The notes: generated by a model from the sequence alone, not told the origin. 50,475 bases of DNA from Leuconostoc lactis KCTC 3528 = DSM 20202 (GCF_014651235.1 NZ_BMWM01000012.1:1-50475), one strand, 5' to 3'; shown: positions 7,941 to 16,617, counted from the stretch's first letter. Program-made: numbers and translations.

Positions 7941-8594
7941 ATGACGAAACCGCTATTTATTACTTTTGAAGGACCGGAAGGTGCGGGTAAGACAAGCGTC
8001 TTACAGGCACTGGTGGCTGAATTACAACCGCAGCTTGGTGAGGCACTGGTGACGACACGAGAACCTGGTGGCAATCCAATTTCTGAAGCCATTCGTGCGA
8101 TTCTGCAACCAGCAGAAGATAATGGCATGGATGACCGCACAGAAGCCTTATTGTATACAGCAGCGCGCCGGCAACACTTGGTATCCGTCGTTTTGCCAGC
8201 ACTTGAAGCAGGTAAAGTAGTGATTTCTGATCGTTACGTGGATAGTTCGTTGGCCTATCAAGGCGGTGGTCGTGGCCTCGGTGTCGATCATATTTGGCAA
8301 ATTAATCAGTTTGCCATTGATGGCTTAATGCCTGATCTAACGATTTATTTTGATGTACCGGCCGAAGTTGGTTTGGCACGCGTGATGGCCAATCGTCAAG
8401 ATAAGATTGACCGTTTGGATAAGGAATCGTTAGCCTTTCATCAAGCGGTGCGAGAGACTTATTTAGCCCTGCAACGTGATTTTTCTGATAGAATTAAATT
8501 AATTGATGCGACACAACCGCTAGAACAGGTCATTGCAGAGACACGCACATTGCTATTTGACATCATAGCATCGCGAAAGGAGTCATCATTATGA
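7941..8594 (+). CDS. tmk: Thymidylate kinase
   Basis: This enzyme phosphorylates dTMP to dTDP with ATP. The 217-residue product has the P-loop FEGPEGAGKTS, the DR(Y) motif SDRYVDSSLAYQGGGRGLG, and TREPGG for dTMP binding. Length and motifs are canonical. AAGGA precedes the ATG. The 3' end overlaps the next gene by 4 bp (ATGA), as in the conserved tmk-yaaQ-holB order. Confidence 0.95.
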   Translation: MTKPLFITFEGPEGAGKTSVLQALVAELQPQLGEALVTTREPGGNPISEAIRAILQPAEDNGMDDRTEALLYTAARRQHLVSVVLPALEAGKVVISDRYVDSSLAYQGGGRGLGVDHIWQINQFAIDGLMPDLTIYFDVPAEVGLARVMANRQDKIDRLDKESLAFHQAVRETYLALQRDFSDRIKLIDATQPLEQVIAETRTLLFDIIASRKESSL

Positions 8595-8920
8595 AATTAG
8601 TGACAGCTATTGTTCAAGACAAGGATGCAACCAAGCTTAGTAACGCTTTCGTCAAAGCTGATATTCGGGCGACACGCTTAACGACAACGGGTGGGTTCCT
8701 CCGTTCAGGTAACACCACTTTCTTGATTGCCATTGAAGATGCACGCGTCCAAGAAACGTTGGACATTATTCAAGAAGTGTCACAAACACGGAAACAATTT
8801 ATGGTACCGCCAGTGAATTTAGATGCTGGTGGTGAACAAATCGGGATTTATCCGATTGAAGTTGAAGTCGGTGGCGCGACTGTTTATACGCAAAATATTG
8901 AATCATTCCATCAGTTCTAA
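8591..8920 (+). CDS. Cyclic-di-AMP receptor of the PstA/DarA (YaaQ) family
   Basis: A 109-residue PII-like trimeric protein that binds c-di-AMP in Firmicutes. The sequence starts MKLVTAIVQDKDATKLSNAF and has the conserved loop TTTGGFLRSGNTTFLIAIED, typical of DarA. It lies between tmk and holB as in Bacilli, preceded by GAAAGGAG and coupled to both neighbours by short overlaps. The downstream target is not known. A KimA-like transporter at 36362 is another likely c-di-AMP-linked protein in this window. Confidence 0.9.
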   Translation: MKLVTAIVQDKDATKLSNAFVKADIRATRLTTTGGFLRSGNTTFLIAIEDARVQETLDIIQEVSQTRKQFMVPPVNLDAGGEQIGIYPIEVEVGGATVYTQNIESFHQF

Positions 8921-9840
8921 TGACACCGGAATTTATTACAACCGCAGAAAAGGTGTATCCGCAACAGATCACCCATTTTAAACAACTGATTGCGACAAAT
9001 CAGCTCAGTCATCTGTATCTCTTTGTCGGCCCAAGCCAGCCAGAAAAGCTGGCTTTTTCGCGTTATTTGGCTTGGCTTATGGCTGGCGCGGATGAACGTC
9101 AGGCTATCCGGATCATGGCGGATGATCATCCCGATGTCAAAATTACGCAACCCAGCCTACCCAAAAGTGGGACAGGGACCAAGCGGACGTGGAAGGTTGA
9201 CCAAATTCGGGCATTAAAACCAGAATTTGTCACAGTTGCGCAAGAAAGCCAACGCAAAGTTTTTGTGTTTGACGCCATCGAAACGTTACAAGCCGAGTCT
9301 GGCAATGCACTGCTTAAGTTTATTGAAGAGCCGGTTGGCCCGCAACTCATGATCATGTTGGCCGAAAACCTCAATGAGGTGCTGCCCACCATTCGATCAC
9401 GGGCGCAAATTGTCCAATTACGCCCCGAAATTGCCTTGGCACAGCCAGATGATGAAGCCGAGCAGTGGCGTAAAACAATGCAACCAGTCTTATTTAAGTG
9501 GTTTGAACTAATGATGCAACGACGGGTGGAAGCTTTTGCGTATGTGCAATTGCAACTTGTCGATGCGTTGAAAGAAGCACCGCAGCAGCGTCTTTTTTTG
9601 GCCTGGTTACATGAATTGTCACCTGACACAGTTGTTTACGGGCAAATACCCGACGCACAGCTCCATTTCCCCACACTAGTTGGCTTATACAAAACTTTGC
9701 GACAGCACTATAGTCCACAACAGTTAGTGCGCGCGAGCGACGTTATTTTTGCTGATGACCGATTAAGCCAAACGAACGTGTCACTGCAAACACGATTTGA
9801 GAAAATGGTCTTGGAAATAGCCATGGCATTAGGAGAATAA
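8920..9840 (+). CDS. holB: DNA polymerase III subunit delta'
   Basis: Delta' is the stator subunit of the clamp loader. The 306-residue product has HLYLFVGP (31-38), ALLKFIEEP and the SR(x) region IRSRAQIVQL. The Walker A of related proteins is degenerate (GPSQPEKLAFS), as is common for delta'. The four-Cys zinc module present in B. subtilis and E. coli delta' is missing, and the SRC Cys is Ala. There is no clear Shine-Dalgarno; the start overlaps the previous stop (TAATG), so coupling is likely. yaaT/ricT and yabA, often next, are absent. Confidence 0.9.
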   Translation: MTPEFITTAEKVYPQQITHFKQLIATNQLSHLYLFVGPSQPEKLAFSRYLAWLMAGADERQAIRIMADDHPDVKITQPSLPKSGTGTKRTWKVDQIRALKPEFVTVAQESQRKVFVFDAIETLQAESGNALLKFIEEPVGPQLMIMLAENLNEVLPTIRSRAQIVQLRPEIALAQPDDEAEQWRKTMQPVLFKWFELMMQRRVEAFAYVQLQLVDALKEAPQQRLFLAWLHELSPDTVVYGQIPDAQLHFPTLVGLYKTLRQHYSPQQLVRASDVIFADDRLSQTNVSLQTRFEKMVLEIAMALGE

Positions 9841-9841
9841 T

Positions 9842-10717
9842 ATGCAACAACAAAAGAGTTTTGAACAGCGCGAAACCGGCACGCTCTATCTTGTGCCAAC
9901 CCCGATTGGGAACTTGCAAGATATGACCCCGCGCGCCATTACCGTTTTGGCCGATGTTGATTTAATTGCAGCTGAAGATACGCGGCACACACAACAGCTC
10001 CTTAATCATTTTGACATTACAACCAAGCAAACGAGCTTTCATGAGCATAATTGGCAAGCTAAAATACCAGGCATAATTGCGGATTTACAAGAAGGCAAAA
10101 ACATTGCTCAAGTGAGTGATGCGGGGATGCCGTCGATTTCTGATCCAGGAAAAGAATTAGTGGCCGCAGCGATTGCGCAAGGGATTGCGGTCGTCCCAAT
10201 TCCTGGCGCAACCGCTGGTGTAACGGCGTTGATTGCCAGTGGGTTAGTACCGCAACCATTTTATTTTTATGGTTTCTTACAGCGGAAAAATAGCGACCAG
10301 TTGGCCGAGTTAGAACGCCTTGCTACGTTGCGTGATACAACGATTTTTTATGAGGCACCGCACCGCTTGAAACAAACCTTAGAAAATATTCAAAAGGTGA
10401 TGGGCGCTGACCGACAAGTGGTTTTGGCGCGTGAACTAACGAAAAAATATGAAGAATTTTTGCGTGGGACAGTGGCCGAATTAGTGGCTTGGGCGAAAAC
10501 ACACGAAATTCGTGGTGAATTTGTTGTGATGATTGCTGGCTTTACTGGTGAGGAAACAGCAGCAACTGACAATGATGAGGCTGAGTTAACAGTCCAAGAA
10601 GCCGTGGCAAAGTTGGTCGCCAAAGGCTTAAAGCCTAATGCCGCCATTAAACAAGTGGCCAAAGCGCGTCAGCTTGATCGGCAAGCGGTCTATGCCGATT
10701 ATCATGGCATTGATTAA
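9842..10717 (+). CDS. rsmI: 16S rRNA (cytidine-2'-O)-methyltransferase RsmI
   Basis: RsmI 2'-O-methylates C1402 of 16S rRNA. The 291-residue product shows the family motifs LYLVPTPIGNLQDMTPRA, AAEDTRHTQQLL, QVSDAGMPSISDPG and PGATAGVTALIASGL. It starts at an ATG behind TTAGGAG, one base after holB, and is at the end of the replication-gene string. The C-terminal helical region (after about residue 235) matches the family. Confidence 0.94.
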   Translation: MQQQKSFEQRETGTLYLVPTPIGNLQDMTPRAITVLADVDLIAAEDTRHTQQLLNHFDITTKQTSFHEHNWQAKIPGIIADLQEGKNIAQVSDAGMPSISDPGKELVAAAIAQGIAVVPIPGATAGVTALIASGLVPQPFYFYGFLQRKNSDQLAELERLATLRDTTIFYEAPHRLKQTLENIQKVMGADRQVVLARELTKKYEEFLRGTVAELVAWAKTHEIRGEFVVMIAGFTGEETAATDNDEAELTVQEAVAKLVAKGLKPNAAIKQVAKARQLDRQAVYADYHGID

Positions 10718-10757
10718 CGACTAACAGTCATACATTGGTACAGAATGAGGGGGGAAC

Positions 10758-11489
10758 ATGCAACCATTTGCGATGCAACGACACGTTGAATACTATGAAG
10801 CGGATATGACAGGGAAATTATCCTTGCCGATGATCTTAAATTGGGCCGTTTTGGCCTCGAAAATGCAAGGGGATGCCTTAGGGGTTGGGCAAGACGTGCA
10901 CTTAGCGCGTGGCCTCGGTTGGGTTATTTTACAATATGAGGTCACGGTTAAGCGACGCCCTAAAATTAATGAGGCGGTTAAAGTCCAAACTTTTGCGGTA
11001 AAATATAATCCTTTTTTTGTGCGGCGGCCGTTTGCTTTTTTTGATGCCGCAGGGGAAGAAGTGATTCGCGTCGATTCAATTTGGGCCATGATTGACATTG
11101 AAAACCGGCGCATGGCCCGCATACCGGAAGATATTATTAATGCCTATCAAGCTGAATATGTAAAACAGATTCCACGTATTCCTAATCCGGCGCACTTTTC
11201 CTCAGATGAGGTTTACGAGGCCAAAGATTATCACGTTCGCTACTTAGATATTGATGCCAATCAACATGTGAATAACTCGAAGTATTTTGAGTGGATGCAA
11301 GATGTCATGGCACCTGAATTTTTAAATACCCATGAAGTGACCACAATTAATCTCCGGTTTGAAAATGAAATTCGGCTGGGGCATACGATCCAATCACAAG
11401 TCGTACACCAAGATCACGAGAGCAAACATCGCATTATGATGGGCGATGTCGTCAGTGCCGAGGCGGAATTCAAGTGGCGTGATGCTTAA
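10758..11489 (+). CDS. Acyl-ACP thioesterase (FatA/TE family)
   Basis: This double hot-dog enzyme releases fatty acids from acyl carrier protein. The 243-residue product has the first hot-dog domain (residues 1-135) and a second containing DIDANQHVNNSKYFEWM, the conserved NxxVxNxxY motif of bacterial acyl-ACP thioesterases. GAGGGGG precedes the ATG. In lactic acid bacteria this family is common but chain-length preference cannot be read from sequence. Confidence 0.85.
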   Translation: MQPFAMQRHVEYYEADMTGKLSLPMILNWAVLASKMQGDALGVGQDVHLARGLGWVILQYEVTVKRRPKINEAVKVQTFAVKYNPFFVRRPFAFFDAAGEEVIRVDSIWAMIDIENRRMARIPEDIINAYQAEYVKQIPRIPNPAHFSSDEVYEAKDYHVRYLDIDANQHVNNSKYFEWMQDVMAPEFLNTHEVTTINLRFENEIRLGHTIQSQVVHQDHESKHRIMMGDVVSAEAEFKWRDA

Positions 11490-11534
11490 AAGTGGTGTAA
11501 ACTGAAAGTATCAATTTAGAATAAAGAGGCGATT

Positions 11535-12527
11535 ATGTCAGTATTAGTATTAGGTGGCGCCGGCTATATCGGGTCACACATGGTAAAAACACTTGTTGAA
11601 GCAGGTCGTGACGTCGTTGTTGTTGATGCCTTGTTTACTGGGCATCGTGATGCCGTCCACCCAGACGCTAAGTTTTATCAAGTCGATATCCGCGATAAGG
11701 CCGCCTTATCAGCTGTCTTTGATCAAGAAGACATTGAACAAGTCGTGCATTTTGCCGCTTTTTCAATTGTGCCGGAATCGGTTGCTAATCCATTGAAGTA
11801 TTTTGATAACAATACGAGTGGCATGGTAACGTTGCTGGAAGTGATGAAGGATCATGATGTGAAGCAGATCGTCTTTTCATCAACAGCAGCCACTTATGGT
11901 AACCCAGTCAACATTCCGATTAAGGAAACGGATCCACAAAACCCTATCAACCCTTATGGTGAATCAAAGTTAATGATGGAAAAGATCATGGCTTGGTCAG
12001 ATCAAGCGGATGGTGTGAAGTGGGTGGCATTGCGTTACTTCAACGTGGCTGGGGCTGCGGAAGATGGCACAATTGGTGAAGATCACCAACCTGAAACCCA
12101 CCTTGTACCAATTATTTTGCAAGCTGGTTTGGGTCAACGCGACTACATTGAAATGTTTGGTGATGACTACAACACGCCAGACGGGTTCAACGTTCGCGAC
12201 TATGTTCACGTGTTAGACTTGGCAGATGCTCACATGCGGGCCTTGCAATATTTGGCTGATGGCAATGAATCGAACCAATTTAACTTAGGCTCAGCAACTG
12301 GTTTCTCAGTTAAGGAAATGGTGGAAGCCGCGCGTGAAGCAACCGGTGTTGATATTCCAGCCAAAATTGGCCCACGTCGTGCTGGCGATCCTGATATTTT
12401 GATTGCTAACTCAGATAAGGCACGTGATGTGTTGGGTTGGGCACCAAAATATGATAATGTGCAAGACATTATCAAGACAGCTTGGAACTGGCACCAAAGC
12501 CATCCAACTGGTTACAACGACAAATAA
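11535..12527 (+). CDS. galE: UDP-glucose 4-epimerase
   Basis: GalE interconverts UDP-glucose and UDP-galactose using bound NAD. The 330-residue product has the NAD motif GGAGYIGSH near the N-terminus, the catalytic Ser/Thr-containing SSTAATYG, and YGESK (YxxxK). It is a stand-alone gene with its own AAAGAGG ribosome site and a strong downstream terminator, so it is not part of a gal operon here. A house-keeping role in sugar-nucleotide supply is likely. Confidence 0.94.
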   Translation: MSVLVLGGAGYIGSHMVKTLVEAGRDVVVVDALFTGHRDAVHPDAKFYQVDIRDKAALSAVFDQEDIEQVVHFAAFSIVPESVANPLKYFDNNTSGMVTLLEVMKDHDVKQIVFSSTAATYGNPVNIPIKETDPQNPINPYGESKLMMEKIMAWSDQADGVKWVALRYFNVAGAAEDGTIGEDHQPETHLVPIILQAGLGQRDYIEMFGDDYNTPDGFNVRDYVHVLDLADAHMRALQYLADGNESNQFNLGSATGFSVKEMVEAAREATGVDIPAKIGPRRAGDPDILIANSDKARDVLGWAPKYDNVQDIIKTAWNWHQSHPTGYNDK

Positions 12528-12541
12528 AGCAATGGATGCAA

Positions 12542-12575
12542 AACAGCGTTAGTGATGACTAACGCTGTTTTTTTA
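12542..12575 (+). terminator. Terminator after galE
   Basis: A perfect 12 bp stem, 12542-12553 with 12558-12569, a GATG loop, and a T run. Confidence 0.9.
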
Positions 12576-12604
12576 ATAGTGTGCCATTAATTTTAGAAAA
12601 AGTG

Positions 12605-12633
12605 TTGCACAACATCAAAATGCATGCTATACT
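12605..12633 (+). promoter_or_regulatory. Promoter of tRNA-Lys
   Basis: TTGCAC (12605-12610) and TATACT (12628-12633), 17 bp apart, 25 bp before the tRNA. Confidence 0.75.
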
Positions 12634-12658
12634 ATTCTTTGTTGTGAAAGCGACATAT

Positions 12659-12731
12659 GGACAGTTAGCTCAGTTGGTAGAGCAACGGACTCTTAATCCG
12701 TGGGTCCAGGGTTCGAGCCCCTGACTGTCCA
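12659..12731 (+). tRNA. tRNA-Lys (anticodon CUU)
   Basis: A complete cloverleaf can be folded: acceptor GGACAGT/ACTGTCC, D-stem GCTC/GAGC, anticodon stem ACGGA/TCCGT with loop CTCTTAA (anticodon CTT), and T arm CAGGG-TTCGAGC-CCCTG. The discriminator base is A, and CCA is not encoded. It is a single-gene unit with its own promoter and terminator. Confidence 0.95.
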
Positions 12732-12739
12732 CTAACTAA

Positions 12740-12770
12740 AAGGCGATACAGAAATGTATCGCCTTTTTTT
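12740..12770 (+). terminator. Terminator after tRNA-Lys
   Basis: AAGGCGATAC (12740-12749) pairs with GTATCGCCTT (12756-12765) and is followed by T residues. The interval from here to 12909 shows no gene or clear site. Confidence 0.88.
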
Positions 12771-12909
12771 ATTGTGATTGTCGGGTTGATCATAAAAAAG
12801 TAAAATGAATATGGGCTTAAGTGCTGATTTACCGCGGGTTAGACGATGTTTCAGGTGCTTACTGGCCAGCGTGATGGCCATAATTTTGCTGACCCAATCG
12901 CATGATTTT

Positions 12910-12918
12910 TGATATACT
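12910..12918 (+). promoter_or_regulatory. Extended -10 promoter of the deoxynucleoside kinase gene
   Basis: TGATATACT reads as an extended -10 element (TGn-TATACT) 39 bp before the ATG. No good -35 is seen at standard spacing. Confidence 0.5.
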
Positions 12919-12956
12919 AGACTAGTACGTAACTGAAAGAAATTAGGAGAATTGGC

Positions 12957-13601
12957 ATGATTGTATTATCAGGCACCATCGGCGCCGGCAAAACAAGTTT
13001 AACAGAAATGTTGGCTGACCACTTGGGGTCAAAGGCATTTTATGAAAGTGTTGATGATAATCCGATTTTGCCATTATTTTATGAAAATCCAAAGAAGTAC
13101 GGCTTCCTATTACAGATTTATTTTCTAAATAAGCGTTTAGCCCAAATCAAAGCAGCACGTGCTACGGGGATGAGAAACATTTTGGATCGTTCAATCTATG
13201 AAGATGCGTTATTGTTCCAATTAACAGCTGATCTTGACCGCGCAACGCAAACTGAAGTCGATATCTATAAGTCTTTGGTGGATAATATGATGGCGGAAAT
13301 TGCGGGTGTTGAAGACGTTAAGAATCCGGATTTGCTCATTCATGTGCGTGTCAGCTTTGATACCATGTTGGCACGGATTAAAAAGCGTGGCCGTTCATTT
13401 GAACAAATTGATGAAAATCCAGATCTTTATGACTATTACAAAGAGTTGAATAAGCGCTATGATGATTGGTTTGATGCCTATGATCGTTCACCAAAGGTGC
13501 AAATCGATGGCGACCGTTTTGACTTTGTAGCAGATGCTGAGGCACGAGCTAAAGTCTTAGAGATGATTGATAGTAAGTTAGCGGAAGTTCAAGACAAATA
13601 G
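12957..13601 (+). CDS. Deoxynucleoside kinase (deoxyadenosine/deoxyguanosine kinase type)
   Basis: The 214-residue enzyme phosphorylates deoxynucleosides for salvage. It has a P-loop GTIGAGKTSLTEML, the DRS motif LDRSIYEDALLFQLT, and a lid-like KKRGRSFEQ. These are typical of the dAK/dGK family of lactic acid bacteria. It has TAGGAG before the ATG and stands alone. Tdk at 40800 covers thymidine, so the window encodes salvage for purine and pyrimidine deoxynucleosides. Exact base preference is not readable. Confidence 0.88.
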   Translation: MIVLSGTIGAGKTSLTEMLADHLGSKAFYESVDDNPILPLFYENPKKYGFLLQIYFLNKRLAQIKAARATGMRNILDRSIYEDALLFQLTADLDRATQTEVDIYKSLVDNMMAEIAGVEDVKNPDLLIHVRVSFDTMLARIKKRGRSFEQIDENPDLYDYYKELNKRYDDWFDAYDRSPKVQIDGDRFDFVADAEARAKVLEMIDSKLAEVQDK

Positions 13602-13647
13602 TGACGATGGGCCATTTGGCTTGTCGTTTTTCAATAGGAGAAGGTAT

Positions 13648-14415
13648 ATGGCAAAGTACGGATTTATTGGCACGGGCAACATGGCACAAGCGATGATAAA
13701 AGGGCTATTAGCACGCCAAGTGGCACCGGCAGACATTGCCGTATCATCACCACATACAGCGGCAAAATTAGCCCAAGAATGGGGTGTACAGGCTTTGCCG
13801 GCTCAGCAACTAATTCAAGCAAGTGACGTGGTTGTTTTAGCTTTCTTGCCGAATCAATTAGCAGCAGTTGTCAACACGTTGGACTTTGGGCATAAATTAG
13901 TCGTTTCTGTGTTAGCTGGGATAACCGTTGACCAACTGGTCGCAGCGACGGGGACAACGCAGGTGGTACGGACGTTACCGAACATTAACGTGGCGATTAA
14001 TCAAGGCATCACAGCCTATGCCAAAGCGTCATTGACAGCGGCTAACGCTACCGCCTTTCAGGCGTTTTCTGACCAACTCGGGCAAGCTGTTGCCGTACCT
14101 GAAGCAGAATTTGCGGCTTTCTCAGCCGTAGCTGGTTCAGGGCCAGCTTACGTTTTCAAATTCATTGATGCCTTGGCCAAAGCAGGGGTTGAAAATGGTC
14201 TGTCAGCTGAATTAGCAACAGCCATTGCCACCCAAACGGTGGTTGGTTCAGCACAGCTGTTAGCAGTCTCTGGACAATCAGCGCAAGCGATGCAAGATAC
14301 CGTTGCGTCACCAGGCGGTTCAACACGTGCTGGGTTAGATGATTTGGCGCAACAACAATTTGATGCTGTTGTAGCACATGCTATCAAGGCAACCGTTGAT
14401 CATAAGCATGCATAA
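13648..14415 (+). CDS. proC: Pyrroline-5-carboxylate reductase
   Basis: ProC makes proline from pyrroline-5-carboxylate with NAD(P)H. The 255-residue product starts MAKYGFIGTGNMAQAM (dinucleotide-binding motif) and ends with the family signature region VASPGGSTRAGLDDLAQQ. ATG 13648 is chosen because TAGGAG lies 10 nt upstream; the frame is open further 5' without a better site. A short C-terminus makes it slightly smaller than the usual 265-270. Confidence 0.92.
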   Translation: MAKYGFIGTGNMAQAMIKGLLARQVAPADIAVSSPHTAAKLAQEWGVQALPAQQLIQASDVVVLAFLPNQLAAVVNTLDFGHKLVVSVLAGITVDQLVAATGTTQVVRTLPNINVAINQGITAYAKASLTAANATAFQAFSDQLGQAVAVPEAEFAAFSAVAGSGPAYVFKFIDALAKAGVENGLSAELATAIATQTVVGSAQLLAVSGQSAQAMQDTVASPGGSTRAGLDDLAQQQFDAVVAHAIKATVDHKHA

Positions 14416-14422
14416 TGGCACA

Positions 14423-14454
14423 AAAAAACCGCAAAATATTTTTGCGGTTTTTTA
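14423..14454. terminator. Bidirectional terminator between proC and pepS
   Basis: AAAAACCGCAAAAA and TTTTTGCGGTTTTT form a symmetric A/T-flanked hairpin that serves both converging genes. Confidence 0.85.
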
Positions 14455-14470
14455 TTGCGATGATATAACG

Positions 14471-15700
14471 TTAAGCCCAATCACCGTTTCGGAAGACGGG
14501 CACAGTTTGGCCGTCTTGGGTGATACCATCGATATTCATATCGGCAGAACCAATCATGAAATCAACGTGTACATCTGAGATGTTCCAACCACGTTGAGCA
14601 AGGACTTCAGGTGCTTCAGTCTTACCACCGGTAATGTTTGAATTATAGGCCGCACCAAGGGCCAAATGGTCTGATGCATTTTCATCGAACAAGGTATTGT
14701 AGAATAAGACACCACCTTGGGCAATAGGGGATGGATCTGGAACCAATGACACTTCACCAAGTGACTTGGCACCATCGTCAGTAGCCAATAACTTTTCCAA
14801 AACGTCTTGCCCCTTCGTCGCAGTGGCCTTCACAATGCGACCATTTTCAAAGTCAAGGGCAATGTTTTCGATGACATTACCTTGGTAAGATAGTGGCATT
14901 GTAGCGGCAACGTGTCCATCAATGTGACGGTTATCGGGAGCGGTAAACACTTCTTCTGTTGGCATGTTCGGGATGAATACGTTACCGGCCTTGTCTTGTG
15001 ACAAGGCTGCTTCCCAAATGTGACCTTCGGCAAGGCCAATTGTAAAGTCAGATACGGCATTCTTATAGCGTAGTGCTTTAAAGTTTTTGGCATTTAGCCA
15101 GTCGGCTTTAGCTTTTAATGTTTCAATGTGATCTGTCCAGTTTGCGATGGCGTCTGAGTCATCATCCACACGAACGTCCTTTAAGATTTCTTCCCAAAGA
15201 CGTTCAACGGCTGCTTGACCTTTAAGGTCAGGGAAGACTTTTTCTGCCCAGGCTTGACCGGCAGCAGCAGCAACGAGCCAAGAAATATCATCTTTCATCG
15301 TAGCATCGCGGACACGATGCAGCGCTTTTTGCGTTGCTTTTGTATAAGTTTGCAAGCGGTCGGCATCAACACCAGCCAAACCGTCCGGATCTTGTGAGAC
15401 GAGTGAAATCCGTGATGCGTACTTGTCCATCAAGGTGTTGGCCTTAAGGACCTCATATTCAGGGACGTTTTCAAGTCGATCGATTGGGGCATGGCTCAAA
15501 AATGACTTGGTAATGGCTTGATCTGACCATTCCATCACCACTTCGCGAGCGCCGGCTTCATAAGCGGCCGCAACAATTTTACGTGCAAAGTCAGCTGATT
15601 CAACAGACGCATATAAAATAATCGTTTGGCCAGGTTGGACATTAACGCCACGCTTGACAATCAATTCGGCATATTTGTTGAGTTTGGTTTCTAATGACAT
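14471..15700 (-). CDS. pepS: Aminopeptidase PepS (M29 family)
   Basis: An intracellular metallo-aminopeptidase of the M29 (AmpS/PepS/aminopeptidase T) family that trims peptides after oligopeptide uptake. The 409-residue product is of standard length. It starts MSLETKLNKYAELIVKRGVN and includes the conserved segments DIHVDFMIGS and GGVLFYNTLFDENAS(D)HLALG with metal-binding residues. It is the only minus-strand gene between proC and the GH25-like gene. Its ribosome site is unusual and is listed separately. Confidence 0.9.
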   Translation of the reverse strand: MSLETKLNKYAELIVKRGVNVQPGQTIILYASVESADFARKIVAAAYEAGAREVVMEWSDQAITKSFLSHAPIDRLENVPEYEVLKANTLMDKYASRISLVSQDPDGLAGVDADRLQTYTKATQKALHRVRDATMKDDISWLVAAAAGQAWAEKVFPDLKGQAAVERLWEEILKDVRVDDDSDAIANWTDHIETLKAKADWLNAKNFKALRYKNAVSDFTIGLAEGHIWEAALSQDKAGNVFIPNMPTEEVFTAPDNRHIDGHVAATMPLSYQGNVIENIALDFENGRIVKATATKGQDVLEKLLATDDGAKSLGEVSLVPDPSPIAQGGVLFYNTLFDENASDHLALGAAYNSNITGGKTEAPEVLAQRGWNISDVHVDFMIGSADMNIDGITQDGQTVPVFRNGDWA

Positions 15701-15743
15701 CGTTTTAGTGTGTTAGATGACAGGTATTCTAACACGTTCCTCC
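15701..15743 (-). promoter_or_regulatory. Hairpin-spaced ribosome-binding site of pepS
   Basis: On the minus strand GGAGGA (15743-15738) is followed after 2 nt by a hairpin, GTGTTAG / CTAACAC (outer ends 15735 and 15710, 12 nt loop). Nine nt then lead to the ATG at 15700. Without folding, the Shine-Dalgarno would be 37 nt from the start; with the hairpin out, the effective gap is 11 nt. No nearer Shine-Dalgarno exists. Confidence 0.7.
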
Positions 15744-15864
15744 ATAAAATTTCACAATATAATTATTATCTCATGAAAAAAGGCGCACGACAAGATAAAG
15801 CCGTGCAATAGCGACTTTGTGATATAAGCTTAATGTAATTGGCAGGCGCAATAGGCATAAATTT

Positions 15865-15872
15865 TGTATAAT
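15865..15872 (+). promoter_or_regulatory. -10 element overlapping the start region of the GH25-like gene
   Basis: TATAAT (15867-15872) lies only 7 bp before ATG 15880. A transcript from it would begin at or next to that ATG, suggesting a leaderless mRNA. No convincing -35 is present. Confidence 0.45.
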
Positions 15873-15879
15873 GGATATT

Positions 15880-16617
15880 ATGACGAATGATGCGGCAATG
15901 AAACAAAAAATAAAAACAAATAACTGGTTGATGACGATAACGTGGCTGATTGTTATCGCTGGTATTTCAGCGACGGTTGCGGTGTGGTTGTTGGCTAAGC
16001 CAGTGGCAACGCAAACGCAGGCAACACCGGAAGGCTTTGCCGTGCAAGGCGTTGCGATTAACCAAACGTCAGGTTATGTTGATTATGGTAATTTAGCCAC
16101 TAATGGCATTGACTTTGCCTATTTGCGTGCGACGACAGGGACATCATTTTTTGATGATGGCTATCAATCAAGTTATAGTCGTGCCGAGGCGGCAAAATTA
16201 AAAGTGGGTGCCATTCAAGTTTTTGATAACAGTATTGATGCGGCTGATCAAGCGCAATATTTTATTAGCCATGTTGCGGGTCATGTCGGGGAACTACCAA
16301 TTGCCGTGTATGTGACCAACGATCAAGTAGCCACGCAAGCAAGTCAGTCACGATTGGCCAGCGTGATTCGGTTACTGGCGGCGCATTATGATAAGTCCGT
16401 TGTGATTTATACCACGCCAGCCGTGAAAAAGAAGTTATCCGGTACGATCCATCAGGCCAATTATTGGCTCATTGAAGATAATACGCGGGATCGGGCAGCC
16501 GACAATCAATTTATTCAATACAGTGAAGATCACACAATTGGCACAGGCTTAAAGGCTATCAAGATGCCAACTAGCGTGTTTAACGGAACCAGAAAGCAAT
16601 TCGAGGCGATAAAATGA
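15880..16617 (+). CDS. Membrane-anchored GH25 lysozyme-like protein, probably catalytically dead
   Basis: The product (245 residues from ATG 15880) has an N-terminal membrane segment (about 16-39) and an extracellular domain resembling glycoside hydrolase family 25 muramidases. GIDFAYLRATTGTSFFDDGY and AAKLKVGAIQVF align with GH25 signatures. The catalytic positions are changed: the GIDVS motif reads GVAIN (Asp to Ala 59), and the DxE motif after LP reads YVT (Asp and Glu lost). ATG 15871 is also in frame but lies within the -10 box, so the later ATG is chosen. It overlaps the oxidoreductase gene by 4 bp. A wall-binding role is possible. Confidence 0.7.
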   Translation: MTNDAAMKQKIKTNNWLMTITWLIVIAGISATVAVWLLAKPVATQTQATPEGFAVQGVAINQTSGYVDYGNLATNGIDFAYLRATTGTSFFDDGYQSSYSRAEAAKLKVGAIQVFDNSIDAADQAQYFISHVAGHVGELPIAVYVTNDQVATQASQSRLASVIRLLAAHYDKSVVIYTTPAVKKKLSGTIHQANYWLIEDNTRDRAADNQFIQYSEDHTIGTGLKAIKMPTSVFNGTRKQFEAIK

